The translations under genes and the position numbers were made by a program. Positions 8,102 through 16,151 of a stretch of DNA of 48,272 nucleotides are shown here, one piece after another (the first letter of the stretch is position 1; each line of letters starts with the position of its first letter). The notes beneath the pieces were generated by a model that saw nothing but the letters and a program-made list of their open reading frames with translations, made no database searches and had not been told where the DNA came from. This DNA is from CAZRNB01 sp964601355 (GTDB taxonomy: Bacteria; Planctomycetota; Phycisphaerae; Sedimentisphaerales; Anaerobacaceae), in assembly GCA_964601355.1 (NCBI GenBank), contig CAZRNB010000005.1, positions 1 to 48,272 of the forward strand, given 5' to 3'.

Positions 8102-9690
8102 TTTTCTTCACCAAAAACATCGGCCTGGAATACCAAAAAGCTCGCACCCTCTTTCCAGGCATCCGGGGGCAAACCGGCCTTTAGTGACAACTGAGTGAGC
8201 ATTTGGTTAAGGTCCCAGCCCCATTCCGGCGCAACCTGTGGCAGAAAGAGAGCTGAATGACCATTTTTATTCATTACAACGCCATCTGTGCCAAGCCGGA
8301 TTTTATTATAAGTGTCGATTGGTTGCGGCACTGTCAGCACAGAGATTTCGATTTTAATATCATTACATTCAGTGTCTGTGAGGGGCGGAAAACGGCCGTC
8401 GTTAAAGCCAGCGTTAATAGCATTTAAAATGACCGATTTATATAACGGTCTTTGCGGAAAGACGTCACCGACACAGCCTCTAAGCTGAGAATTTTTCTTA
8501 AGTGTTACAAAGGCTGCTCTGGTAGAGGCCATGACGTCGCTAATTGTAACGCCTAACTCGGATGCCTGTGGGATTCGCTGATTCTGTAAAGCATAGGTTA
8601 TTGTTTTGCGGGTTAAAATTAAAAGTTGTTTTTTATCCTCTTCCGTCAATTCTGTATTATTTTTCTGTGGCTGGGTTTCCGGTAAGGTTGTCCATGCTCC
8701 GGAAAAAACAATGGAAAAATAACTAACAGAATTATTGAAATCGCCTGTCAACTGGCCTGATGTAGTATATTTTACAAGCTCACCCTTGGTATTTTTATCC
8801 GGCACAGAAAGAAGAATCGCAATAGGGACATAACCACATATCGTTGCTCCTGTTTTTTGTATATATTCCTGAAAACCGGTACTATCCAGCTTTGATATAT
8901 ATTCATAAGCCCCCATATCCAGCTTTTTGATTTGCTCAGAGACATTTTCGGTGAAAGGCACATAGCCATAGTTTGCTCCATAATGAGTGAAATCTGAGCT
9001 TGCGATTACAAGGGTTTGCTGATCGACCAAACTTCTCAAAATAGTGCCGGCTTTCCTTATTGTTTCCGGCGAGCAACGGCCAGCCACAATCGGTACCAGC
9101 TTGAAATCCTTCTGGCAGTATTGCAGCAGCGGCAGCTCTATTTGGTCGCTGTGCTCCTGGTATATTTGAAGACCATCTCGATACTCGTGTGCGTGCGGCA
9201 CGTTTTGAAACACCGAATATTTTAAGAGCTTGTTTATAAATTCCACGTCCAGCGGTATTTCTCCCAGCGGCGTTTCATAATGCGTCACTCTCGGCACGCT
9301 CAGCACCTCCTCCATAGGAATATAGTGACTGGGGCCTATAACGATGATCCGTTCAAATTTCCTGTCAATGGTTTTTAGCCCATTTGCCGCGACCTGGCCT
9401 GAGTACGCGTATCCTGCGTGAGGAAGAATAAGGGCAATAACGTTGTTTATTGGTTTAGCATCAGCTTTTTGAAAAAAGCCATCGATTTGTTTTTTAAGGG
9501 CATTTGCATCAGCAGGATACCATCCTTTTTCGGCAAGTATCGAATGAAAAACAACCTTGCCGGGAGTAGCCACCGCAGTCTTTTCCGGCGCTTGTGCCTT
9601 CCAAAAAAATAATGCGATAACACCAAGCGATATAACCGCTAAACCTATTAGAAATTTCGCTTTCGTGGATTTCCTTAACAATCTGCTCAT
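8098..9690 (-). CDS. AmmeMemoRadiSam system protein, MEMO-like + AMMECR1 fusion (AmrB-AmrA)
   Basis: The 530-residue protein has a single membrane anchor (about residues 13-30). A MEMO1-like domain (about 45-335) carries LPHAGYAYSG (His91), GPSHY (His122), EHSDQIELPLLQ (His180), SSDFTHYG (His236) and TICGYVP (Cys285). The positions matching human MEMO1 metal ligands (His, His, Cys) are therefore present. An AMMECR1 domain (about 345-525) contains LRGCVG at 403-408. The domain pair, with a radical SAM enzyme encoded nearby, defines the AmmeMemoRadiSam system, whose chemistry is unknown. The anchor suggests the soluble domains sit outside the cytoplasmic membrane. The start lies 1 nt after the Tat protein's stop (TGA-T-ATG) and the stop overlaps the next gene as ATGA, so all are likely translated together. 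Confidence 0.9.
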   Translation of the reverse strand: MSRLLRKSTKAKFLIGLAVISLGVIALFFWKAQAPEKTAVATPGKVVFHSILAEKGWYPADANALKKQIDGFFQKADAKPINNVIALILPHAGYAYSGQVAANGLKTIDRKFERIIVIGPSHYIPMEEVLSVPRVTHYETPLGEIPLDVEFINKLLKYSVFQNVPHAHEYRDGLQIYQEHSDQIELPLLQYCQKDFKLVPIVAGRCSPETIRKAGTILRSLVDQQTLVIASSDFTHYGANYGYVPFTENVSEQIKKLDMGAYEYISKLDSTGFQEYIQKTGATICGYVPIAILLSVPDKNTKGELVKYTTSGQLTGDFNNSVSYFSIVFSGAWTTLPETQPQKNNTELTEEDKKQLLILTRKTITYALQNQRIPQASELGVTISDVMASTRAAFVTLKKNSQLRGCVGDVFPQRPLYKSVILNAINAGFNDGRFPPLTDTECNDIKIEISVLTVPQPIDTYNKIRLGTDGVVMNKNGHSALFLPQVAPEWGWDLNQMLTQLSLKAGLPPDAWKEGASFLVFQADVFGEEK

Positions 9691-9691
9691 A

Positions 9692-9982
9692 TCAGCCGCT
9701 CCAATTGTCTTGCTTAGAGATATCTCGCAAGGGTTTTAAAGAGCCGGGAAATTTTTCAATATGGTTAGCCCATACGAATTTATGTTTGGAATCAAATAAT
9801 GATTCCTTAAGCGTTTCTTCGTGGTCATTGCGAGGAGCGAAGCGACGTGGCAATCTCTTGTAACATTTTGTGGAACGAGACCTTGAGATTGCTTCGCTAA
9901 CGCTCGCAATGACAGAGGATGTGATACCAACAGCAAACAGGCAGGTTTTCAATATTTTCTGAATAAATTTTCTACGTGTCAT
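9692..9982 (-). CDS. Small Tat-signal protein carrying an in-frame repeat insertion
   Basis: The 96-residue protein begins MTRRKFIQKILK, a twin-arginine signal motif (TRRKFI) followed by a hydrophobic stretch, so export by the Tat system is likely. The ATG at 9982 overlaps the stop of the radical SAM gene as ATGA, which fixes the start; a longer in-frame version reaching 10096 would read antisense-like sequence through the radical SAM gene and is rejected. Codons 24-53 are exactly a 90-bp palindromic element (9824-9913). Without it the protein would be 66 residues, ending in FPGSLKPLRDISKQDNWSG. I have a recollection of similar C-termini in small proteins beside AmmeMemoRadiSam genes, not verified. 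The role is unknown; the context suggests an exported partner of the MEMO/redox proteins. Confidence 0.75.
   Translation of the reverse strand: MTRRKFIQKILKTCLFAVGITSSVIASVSEAISRSRSTKCYKRLPRRFAPRNDHEETLKESLFDSKHKFVWANHIEKFPGSLKPLRDISKQDNWSG
9824..9913. repeat. 90-bp palindromic repeat element inserted in a gene
   Basis: The ends GTCATTGCGAG (9824-9834) and CTCGCAATGAC (9903-9913) are perfect 11-bp inverted repeats. Inside, GCGAAGCGACGTGGCAATCTC and GAGATTGCTTCGC extend the pairing with a short interruption. The sequence belongs to the GTCATTGCGAG...GCAATCTC type found dispersed in many bacterial genomes. It is 90 bp, exactly 30 codons, and lies in phase in the Tat-signal gene, encoding a Ser/Arg-rich peptide including LPRRFAPRND. 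Confidence 0.8.
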
Positions 9983-10953
9983 TTCCAAACTCCGTATATT
10001 TCTTTGCCGCAATCCGGGCAGCGGCCGTCTTTTAGCCGATTCTGCATGATAGTATAACCGCTGCGTTCGATAAGAAGCCTTTTGCAGCCAGGGCAATATG
10101 TATTCTGTCCTTCCCTGCTGGTGACATTGCCTATATAGACAAAGTTTAGCCCTTCACTCATCGCAATTTCACGAGCCATTTCCAAAATCTTTGGCGAGGT
10201 TGGCGGCAGGTGCTGCATCTTGTACTGCGGGTAAAACGCCGAAAAGTGCAGCGGGGTCTCTTCGCCCATGTTTGCTTTAACCCAGCGGGAAAGCTCGCGG
10301 ATTCGCTCGGGCTTATCATTCAGCGTCGGAATAATCAAGTTTATAACTTCAACATGTACACCGCTTGCCTTTGCTATAACTAAAGCATTCAGCACGGGTT
10401 TTAACGTCGCGGAACAAACTTCCCTATAAAATTCGTCCGTCATTCCCTTTAAATCTATGTGCGCAGCGTCGATGTATTTCAGCAATTGTTTCCACGGCTG
10501 CTCATTTATATAACCGGCTGTTACAAGGACGTTGCGTATGCCGGCCTCTCTGGCCAGCTTTGCCGTATCATAAGTATATTCATAAAAAACGATTGGGTCA
10601 TTATACGTATATGCCAGGGAGGGACATTTATACTCTTTCACGAGTGCAACAAGTTTTTCCGGCGGGCAAACATACGCCTGGCTCTCTTCCGGGTTGGCTT
10701 GCGATATTTCCCAGTTCTGGCAATTCCTGCAATGAAGATTGCACCCAACGGTCGCCACGGAAAAGATTCTTGTGCCTGGCAGGAAATGAAAGAGAGGTTT
10801 CTTTTCAACCGGGTCATAAGGAGAAAGCGAACAAGGAAAACCATAGATAACCGTGCGTAAGACGCCGTCGATATTGATTCTTACCCGGCAGTCGCCGCTC
10901 TGGCCGGGCTGGATGATACACATCTTCGGACATAGCTCACACTGAACCGGCAT
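9979..10953 (-). CDS. amrS: AmmeMemoRadiSam system radical SAM enzyme
   Basis: The 324-residue protein has an N-terminal Cys cluster (C5, C8, C12, C22), the radical SAM motif VGCNLHCRNCQNW with C71-x3-C75-x2-C78, the core TIM-barrel region with HFSAFYPQYKM, and a C-terminal zinc-ribbon-like pair (CPGC ... CPDC). This is the standard layout of AmmeMemoRadiSam radical SAM enzymes, related to pyruvate formate-lyase activating enzymes. They cleave S-adenosylmethionine to make a radical, but the substrate is unknown. GAGG lies about 8 nt before the ATG. It is the first gene of the leftward cluster, and its stop overlaps the Tat-signal gene. It starts about 95 bp downstream of tRNA-fMet in the direction of transcription, so it could share that transcript or have its own promoter. 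Confidence 0.92.
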   Translation of the reverse strand: MPVQCELCPKMCIIQPGQSGDCRVRINIDGVLRTVIYGFPCSLSPYDPVEKKPLFHFLPGTRIFSVATVGCNLHCRNCQNWEISQANPEESQAYVCPPEKLVALVKEYKCPSLAYTYNDPIVFYEYTYDTAKLAREAGIRNVLVTAGYINEQPWKQLLKYIDAAHIDLKGMTDEFYREVCSATLKPVLNALVIAKASGVHVEVINLIIPTLNDKPERIRELSRWVKANMGEETPLHFSAFYPQYKMQHLPPTSPKILEMAREIAMSEGLNFVYIGNVTSREGQNTYCPGCKRLLIERSGYTIMQNRLKDGRCPDCGKEIYGVWK

Positions 10954-11048
10954 CCTTGTACCTCGCCTCGCACCAATCCCACTGCGAAAGACTTTGACAG
11001 AGATAAGGATGGGACCGTGTCAACAGCGTCACCTGATACGGGGCTTAA

Positions 11049-11122
11049 TAGCGGGGGCAGGATTCGAACCTGCGACCTCCGGGTTATGGGCCCGACGAGC
11101 TACCAGACTGCTCTACCCCGCG
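11049..11122 (-). tRNA. Initiator tRNA-fMet (CAT)
   Basis: Read on the minus strand, the sequence folds into a cloverleaf with anticodon loop CCATAAC. The anticodon stem has the three consecutive G:C pairs (GGG/CCC) typical of initiators, and C1 faces U72, a non-Watson-Crick pair, another initiator hallmark. The T arm reads GGTTCGAATCC. No CCA is encoded. It follows the HIT gene in transcription order by about 56 bp. Confidence 0.95.
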
Positions 11123-11178
11123 ATCGCACAATTCTTTATACCATAGAATACAGATTCGTCAAGAACAACAAAAACAAA

Positions 11179-11622
11179 TTATAACTTTTTCGACTCGTCT
11201 TCCTGCACTATCGGTATCAAAGCGCGAATACTTGCAATAATCGCCTCCGCCTGGCCTTGCCTATATTTGTAAGAAGGCCAGCTTTTAAACAGGCCGTCGC
11301 CGCTATCGCGAGGAATTATATGAAAATGCAGATGTTCAACCACCTGGCCGGCAGCTCTGCCGTTATTGCATAAGACATTATAGCCCTCGGACTTCATCGC
11401 CGCCGCTACGGCACCGGCGATTTTGCCCAGCCGTGAGCATATCCGGCCGAGAACCTCGGAAGGACAATCGTGAAGTCTTTCAAAATGCTGTTTAGGAATC
11501 ACCAACGTATGGCCATCGCTTATAGGGCCTATATCTAAAAAGGCAAACACTACTTCATCTTCATAAATCTTTGCAGCCGAAATCTGCCCGGCTGCAATTT
11601 TACAAAAGATACAGCCGCTCAT
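11179..11622 (-). CDS. HIT family nucleotide hydrolase/transferase
   Basis: The 147-residue protein carries the histidine triad HLHFHII at His97, His99 and His101 (His99 being the nucleophile in this family) and the N-terminal CIFCKI motif (Cys4, Cys7) seen in zinc-binding HIT proteins. The length is usual for bacterial Hint-like proteins, which hydrolyse adenosine phosphoramidates and related AMP conjugates in the cytoplasm. The natural substrate is not predictable. It follows rplQ by 92 bp, with a possible terminator in that gap, and is followed by tRNA-fMet. Confidence 0.9.
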   Translation of the reverse strand: MSGCIFCKIAAGQISAAKIYEDEVVFAFLDIGPISDGHTLVIPKQHFERLHDCPSEVLGRICSRLGKIAGAVAAAMKSEGYNVLCNNGRAAGQVVEHLHFHIIPRDSGDGLFKSWPSYKYRQGQAEAIIASIRALIPIVQEDESKKL

Positions 11623-11653
11623 ATCAATACTTTGAATAAAAAGTGACTAAAAT

Positions 11654-11673
11654 CTTGACTGTCTTCAGACAAG
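11654..11673 (-). terminator. Possible terminator after rplQ
   Basis: The minus strand forms CTTG-T-CTG-AAGA-CAG-T-CAAG (7 pairs with one mismatch), followed within 10 nt by a T-rich stretch ending in TTTTT. It would end the superoperon after rplQ. A longer stem, AGTGGATAA/TTATCCACT, lies just upstream at about 11679-11714 and has no T-run. This is a weak call. Confidence 0.35.
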
Positions 11674-11714
11674 TTTGGAGTGGATAAAGCACCTAAAGCT
11701 ATGAATTATCCACT

Positions 11715-12230
11715 TTAGGCATTTTCTTTCTTCTCAGCCGGGGCAACCTCTTTGGATATCGCAGCCGAGCCTGTCTTTTTGCGAGCGCCTTTCTTTTCCT
11801 TGCTTTTACCTTCTTTTCGAGGACTTTCTTCTGCGCCTACCAGCTGCAGCAAGACAAGCTGGCTGTTATCGCCCAATCTTCTCATAGACAAGTGGATAAT
11901 CCTTGTGTAACCACCGGCTCTATCAAGGTATCGAGGTCCAATCTCGCTGAACAATTTTCCGATTATCGTGCCTTTTTTGACCGCTCCGCCATCTTTATGA
12001 TCTATAATGTCACGATCTCCAAGCAAGGCGATTGCCCGTCGCCTGGCATATAAAGTGCCCCGCTTTGCCAATGTAATCAGCTTTTCAGCAAAAGGCTTTG
12101 CTTCTTTGGCTTTTGTGATAGTAGTCGAAATCGTTTCATGCTCAATAAGCGAAGCAGCCAAATTCCGGCGTAAGGCCAGCCTGTGCGCACTTGTTCGATT
12201 TAAATGACGACCAGCAACTCTGTGACGCAT
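11715..12230 (-). CDS. rplQ: 50S ribosomal protein L17
   Basis: The L17 core (about residues 1-135) starts MRHRVAGRHLNRTSAHRLAL and includes the conserved YTRIIHLSMRRLGDNSQ region. At 171 residues it is longer than the usual 120-130 because of a Lys/Glu/Ala-rich disordered tail from about 137. L17 sits near the exit of the peptide tunnel on the large subunit. A GAGGAG motif precedes the ATG by about 11 nt, and the gap to rpoA is 17 nt. It is the last gene of the alpha operon block. Confidence 0.97.
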   Translation of the reverse strand: MRHRVAGRHLNRTSAHRLALRRNLAASLIEHETISTTITKAKEAKPFAEKLITLAKRGTLYARRRAIALLGDRDIIDHKDGGAVKKGTIIGKLFSEIGPRYLDRAGGYTRIIHLSMRRLGDNSQLVLLQLVGAEESPRKEGKSKEKKGARKKTGSAAISKEVAPAEKKENA

Positions 12231-12247
12231 TTGCTCATACTCCTCAT

Positions 12248-13243
12248 TTACGGGATTTTCATTCCCAAAGACAAACCTATATCGGCAACTTTCCTCTTGA
12301 CCTCACGCAGCGAAGTCTTGCCGAAGCTGCGAATCTTCAGAAGGTCCGCATCCGTCATTTGTACCAGATGGCCGACCGTTTCGACTTTCATCGACTCAAG
12401 ACAATTACTTGCTCTGACCGAAAGCTCCAGCTCCTGAATGGGAAGGCCCAGCTTTTTGGATAATTCCTCATCCACGGCATTTTCCTGCGCCTCTTTAGTC
12501 ACGGGGACGGCGACGATTTGTTCTCCGATCTCGAAATACTGGACAAGCGGATTGATGTGCTTGCGTAATATCTTGGCAGCTTCCACCAGCGCCATTTCAG
12601 GCGTGATCGTTCCGTTGGTCCATATCTCCAAAATCAGCTTATCATAATTTGTTCGCCGACCTACACGGGTGTTTTCGGTTATATAGCGAACTCTGGTGAC
12701 CGGTGAATATATGGCGTCAATTAGTATCCTGCCAATCTCCTGGTCGAATCTGTCGGTGTCATTAATTCGTTCGGAAGCCGGCACGTAACCTCTGCCGGTC
12801 TCAACCACCATCTCCATTTCGAAATTTACATCTTCCGTTAGAGTAGCTAATACCAAATCTTTGTTTATAATTTCTATCGCCGGATCGACAACAATGTCGG
12901 CTGCTTTTATAACTCCGGCTTTATTAGCGGAGACCTTCATTGTCCTGGGACCCGTGCCCGTGAGCCGAACGACAAGGTTTTTGACGTTCAAAACTATATC
13001 CGTCATATCCTCCATCACGCCGCTTATTGTGGTGAACTCATGATCGACACCTGCTATTTTGATGGATGTAACGGCGCTACCCTCCAGCGAAGAAAGCAAT
13101 ACGCGTCTCAGGCTGTTGCTGATAGTTGTGCCGAAGCCACGTTCGAACGGCTCAATAAAAAACCGGCTATACTTATCGGTTGATACTATCGTGTCACGCT
13201 CCACACGAGTCGGCAGCTCCAAACCACGCCAGGTTACTCGCAT
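12248..13243 (-). CDS. rpoA: RNA polymerase alpha subunit
   Basis: The 331-residue protein has the dimerisation domain with RFFIEPFERGFGTTISNSLR (residues 27-46) and VLLSSLEGSAV, and a C-terminal domain (about 255-325) with LELSVRASNCL and DLLKIRSFGKTSLREV, which contacts upstream promoter DNA and activators. Length and motifs are normal. It is downstream of rpsD (107-nt gap) and directly upstream of rplQ, the standard alpha operon order. Confidence 0.98.
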   Translation of the reverse strand: MRVTWRGLELPTRVERDTIVSTDKYSRFFIEPFERGFGTTISNSLRRVLLSSLEGSAVTSIKIAGVDHEFTTISGVMEDMTDIVLNVKNLVVRLTGTGPRTMKVSANKAGVIKAADIVVDPAIEIINKDLVLATLTEDVNFEMEMVVETGRGYVPASERINDTDRFDQEIGRILIDAIYSPVTRVRYITENTRVGRRTNYDKLILEIWTNGTITPEMALVEAAKILRKHINPLVQYFEIGEQIVAVPVTKEAQENAVDEELSKKLGLPIQELELSVRASNCLESMKVETVGHLVQMTDADLLKIRSFGKTSLREVKRKVADIGLSLGMKIP

Positions 13244-13350
13244 ATAGGCCTCCGATCAAAAATCCAAATATCGAAATTGCATATAAATCCCGTAGTAAAC
13301 TATCTCCGACGAGATCGCTGAAATCCACAGGTTAATCGCACTGAAGGTTG

Positions 13351-13983
13351 TTATCTCGAGCATAACTCCACAACCAATTGCACCTCTACAGGAATCTGAA
13401 CGTCGGCTCGGCTGGGCATTGCAACAACGGTAGCCCCGGGCATTTCACGGTCCAATTGCAGCCAGCTTTGGACGGTAAAATTCGGATTGCTCTCCAGTTG
13501 CTGCTTTATTTTTTTGACACTCTTTTCAGAGTTTTTCAGAGTTATTTTATCCCCAACTTTCAAGGTATAATCACTTATATCGGTCTTGCGACCATTTACG
13601 CATATATGACCGTGACAAATCAATTGTCTGGCTGATTTACGAGACGGCGAAAAGTTTAACTTATATACCACGTTATCCAGCCGAGATTCCAGCAAACGCA
13701 GCAGATTCTCGCCGGTATTGCCCTTCAGCCGCTCAGCCTTATGAAAATATCTCATAAACTGCCGCTCTAAAAGCCCATAGTACCTCTTGACCTTTTGCTT
13801 TTCACGCAACCTAACGGCATATTCACTTGACCGTGTTCTTTGCCAGCGGTGCATGCCGGGCGCCAAATTACGCTGTCTTCTTTCGACCTGGCATTTAGCC
13901 GTCTCGCACTTTACGCCCTTGAGGAAGAGCTTTATACTCTCACGACGGCATAATCTACAAGATGGACCAACATAAAGACCCAT
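13351..13983 (-). CDS. rpsD: 30S ribosomal protein S4, zinc-binding form
   Basis: The 210-residue S4 has the S4 RNA-binding domain (SRLDNVVYKLNF onward, about 104-165). The N-terminus carries C9-x2-C12 and C26-x4-C31, the four Cys of the zinc-containing (C+) S4 form. S4 is a primary 16S rRNA binder and, in some bacteria, an autogenous repressor of the alpha operon. AGGAG lies about 13 nt before the ATG. It is followed by rpoA. Confidence 0.98.
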   Translation of the reverse strand: MGLYVGPSCRLCRRESIKLFLKGVKCETAKCQVERRQRNLAPGMHRWQRTRSSEYAVRLREKQKVKRYYGLLERQFMRYFHKAERLKGNTGENLLRLLESRLDNVVYKLNFSPSRKSARQLICHGHICVNGRKTDISDYTLKVGDKITLKNSEKSVKKIKQQLESNPNFTVQSWLQLDREMPGATVVAMPSRADVQIPVEVQLVVELCSR

Positions 13984-14024
13984 ATTTTTATTTGTCTCCT
14001 AAAAGTTTTCAGCGAGCTTTTGAA

Positions 14025-14405
14025 TTATACCCTTCTTCGTTTCGGCGGCCTGCAGCCGTTATGCGGCAAAGGCGTGACATCTTCAATAGATGCGATACGT
14101 AACCCGGCCTGCTGTATGGCTGAGATAGCGGATTCCCGACCTGCTCCGGGGCCCTTGACCTTAATTTCAACTTCCCGCACGCCATTACGCATGGCGGCAT
14201 TGGCGCAGTTCTGCGCAGCCTGCTGAGCAGCATAAGGCGTGCTCTTACGAGAGCCTTTGAAGCCGACACAGCCTGCCGACTTCGAACAGATTGTATCACC
14301 TTCCAAATCCGTAACCGTAATCAGAGTATTATTGAAGGTCGCTTTTATATACACAACAGCTCGAACAACGTTTCTTTTGACTTTCCGTTTTGCACTTTTT
14401 GCCAT
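14025..14405 (-). CDS. rpsK: 30S ribosomal protein S11
   Basis: The 126-residue protein has the S11 signature from VYIKATFNNTLITVTDLEGD and the C-terminal DVTPLPHNGCRPPKRRRV. It binds the platform of the small subunit near the E site. Length is normal. It lies between rpsM (26-nt gap) and rpsD (41-nt gap), the standard order. GGGGA precedes the ATG by about 7 nt. Confidence 0.98.
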   Translation of the reverse strand: MAKSAKRKVKRNVVRAVVYIKATFNNTLITVTDLEGDTICSKSAGCVGFKGSRKSTPYAAQQAAQNCANAAMRNGVREVEIKVKGPGAGRESAISAIQQAGLRIASIEDVTPLPHNGCRPPKRRRV

Positions 14406-14431
14406 TATTTTCCCCGTCTTGTTAAATTAAG

Positions 14432-14815
14432 CTAACGCTGCTCTTTCACGCCTTTCTTGCCGGCGACCGTTTTCCTCGGCCCCTTGCGCGTGCGTGCATT
14501 ACTTTGAGTATGCTGGCCACGAACCGGCAGACCTCTTCTGTGGCGAACACCTCTATAACAGTTTATGTCGCGTAACCGAGCTATGTTCTGAGCAACTTCT
14601 CTGCGAAGCTGCCCTGCCACGATATAATTGCGGTCGATAATCTGCGTTATCCGGCTAAGCTCATCCTCACTGAGCTTAGTGGCTTTTGTGCTCCTATCAA
14701 TGCCGGCCTCCTTTAAAATCTGCTCAGAGGTATATCTGCCAATACCAGGGATATAGGTCAATGAAATCCATATAACCTTTTCATTAGGAATATCAATACC
14801 AACTACACGAGGCAT
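14432..14815 (-). CDS. rpsM: 30S ribosomal protein S13
   Basis: The 127-residue protein starts MPRVVGIDIPNEKVIWISLT and contains YIPGIGRYTSEQIL and the basic tail HTQSNARTRKGPRK, all typical of S13, which bridges the subunits and contacts the P-site tRNA. AAGGTG lies 6 nt upstream of the ATG. The 103-nt gap to rpmJ holds an A/T-rich word repeat. Confidence 0.98.
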   Translation of the reverse strand: MPRVVGIDIPNEKVIWISLTYIPGIGRYTSEQILKEAGIDRSTKATKLSEDELSRITQIIDRNYIVAGQLRREVAQNIARLRDINCYRGVRHRRGLPVRGQHTQSNARTRKGPRKTVAGKKGVKEQR

Positions 14816-14830
14816 ATCAGCACCTTCTTA

Positions 14831-14912
14831 CAATTCAAAACTTAAAAATAAAAAATCAATATAAATGAATTCTCCGATTTTGCATTTTACATCTTGATTT
14901 TTGATTTTATCC
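14831..14912. repeat. A/T-rich word repeat between rpmJ and rpsM
   Basis: Read on the minus strand, the gap is built from short variants of AAAATC (AAAATCAAAAATCAAGATG, then TAAAATGCAAAATCGG). No gene or clear stem is seen. It resembles in style the other word-repeat gaps in this operon. Confidence 0.35.
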
Positions 14913-14918
14913 AAGTAT

Positions 14919-15032
14919 TTACCCCTGACGCTGTTTGTGTCGTGGGTTAATACAAATCACGCGCACAACACCTCTGCGGCGAACAATCTTACAATTCTCA
15001 CATATACGTCTTACCGAGCTTCTTACTTTCAT
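14919..15032 (-). CDS. rpmJ: 50S ribosomal protein L36
   Basis: A 37-residue open frame starts MKVRSSVRRICENCKIVRRR and ends PRHKQRQG. Cys11, Cys14, Cys27 and His32 are the zinc ligands of the C+ form of L36. AGGA precedes the ATG by about 8 nt. It lies between infA (56-nt gap) and rpsM, as in most bacteria. Confidence 0.96.
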   Translation of the reverse strand: MKVRSSVRRICENCKIVRRRGVVRVICINPRHKQRQG

Positions 15033-15088
15033 TTTTTTTCCTGAACTTCCGAATGGTATGCCGTGCATACCATTCTATTATCACAATC

Positions 15089-15304
15089 CTAATGACGGAG
15101 AATTATTCGCCCTCGATTCAGATCATACGGCGACATTTCAACCGTCACGAGGTCACCCGGCAGAATTCGAATAAAGTGCATACGCATCTTGCCGGAAACA
15201 TGAGCCAGCACTTTATGGCCGTTTTCCAGCTCAACTTTGAACATTGCGTTTGGCAAAGCTTCCGTCACCTTAGCCTGCAATCTTATTGTGTCTTTCTTTG
15301 CCAT
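15089..15304 (-). CDS. infA: Translation initiation factor IF-1
   Basis: The protein is 71 residues from the ATG giving MAKKDTIRLQ; an in-frame ATG two codons earlier is possible but unlike the family. The OB-fold signature LPNAMFKVELENGHKVLAHV and MRMHFIRILPGDLVTVE are intact. IF-1 binds the A site of the small subunit during initiation. It follows map by 42 nt. Confidence 0.96.
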   Translation of the reverse strand: MAKKDTIRLQAKVTEALPNAMFKVELENGHKVLAHVSGKMRMHFIRILPGDLVTVEMSPYDLNRGRIILRH

Positions 15305-15346
15305 AAGCACCCGTCACCTAAAGGCTGCTAAACCATGCCGGTTATC

Positions 15347-16126
15347 TTATTTTATCGTCAGCACTTCACAGCCATTCTCTACCATTGCGACCGTATGTTC
15401 AAAATGCGCCGAGCATTTTCCGTCTTTTGTCACCACCGTCCATCCGTTTTTAAGCGTTCGCACAGCAGCGCTTCCGGCATTTATCATCGGCTCAACAGCC
15501 AAAACCATTCCTTCGGTCAGGATAATATCATTAGCCAGCAGCTCATCACTGACGAAGTTGGGCACTTTGGGGTCCTCGTGCATTCGCCTGCCAATTCCGT
15601 GTCCAACAAAATCCTTAACAACCGAAAAGCCTGCTGATTCCGCGCAGCCCTGCATCTCGGCAGCGATCCGGCTCCATCTAACGGCCGGCTTAGCTCTTGC
15701 TATTGCTATATCGAGAACCTGCTTTGTCACATCCATGAGTCTGCGGTTGTCCACGGAAATTTCGCCGATGCCGATAGTAATAGCGGCATCGCCGCAATAA
15801 CCGTTAAGCCTGACGCCGAAATCAATACTCAGGACGTCGCCTTCTTTGAGCTTAACATTTTCCGAAGGAATCCCGTGAACAACCTCTTCATTGATTGAGA
15901 CACATATTGCGCCGGGAAACGGGAACCTCGCATGTGGACCGCGCACACCCTTAAACAAAGCTTCGGCTCCGGCGTCAGCGGTCATTTGCAAAGCTGTTTC
16001 GTTCAATTGCCCGGTTGTCACCCCTGGCTTTGCGACCTCTTGCAATTTTGAAAGAACATCCGCTACAACAGCACCTGCTTTGCTCATCAAGTCAATTTCT
16101 CTTCGGCTGCGAAGCGTTATAGCCAT
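15347..16126 (-). CDS. map: Methionine aminopeptidase, type I
   Basis: The 259-residue enzyme removes initiator methionine from new proteins. The five metal ligands are visible: Asp102, Asp113, His176 (in VGHGIGRRMHEDP), Glu212 (VEPM) and Glu243 (HFEHTVAM), plus catalytic His84. There is no N-terminal zinc finger extension, so it is the short bacterial type. It lies 25 nt after adk, in the classic secY-adk-map-infA order. Confidence 0.97.
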   Translation of the reverse strand: MAITLRSRREIDLMSKAGAVVADVLSKLQEVAKPGVTTGQLNETALQMTADAGAEALFKGVRGPHARFPFPGAICVSINEEVVHGIPSENVKLKEGDVLSIDFGVRLNGYCGDAAITIGIGEISVDNRRLMDVTKQVLDIAIARAKPAVRWSRIAAEMQGCAESAGFSVVKDFVGHGIGRRMHEDPKVPNFVSDELLANDIILTEGMVLAVEPMINAGSAAVRTLKNGWTVVTKDGKCSAHFEHTVAMVENGCEVLTIK

Positions 16127-16151
16127 TTAGTTTCGTATCTCGCATCTTGGC

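Noticed and set aside
9692..10096. A 134-codon version of the small Tat protein
   Set aside because: The extra N-terminal part overlaps the radical SAM gene in another frame; the ATG at 9982 overlapping the stop (ATGA) and opening a twin-arginine signal is far better.
10954..11048. Promoter for amrS with TTGACA on the minus strand
   Set aside because: A TTGACA is present, but no acceptable -10 lies 15-19 nt downstream; the paired TTGACA/TGTCAA looks more like an accidental inverted repeat.
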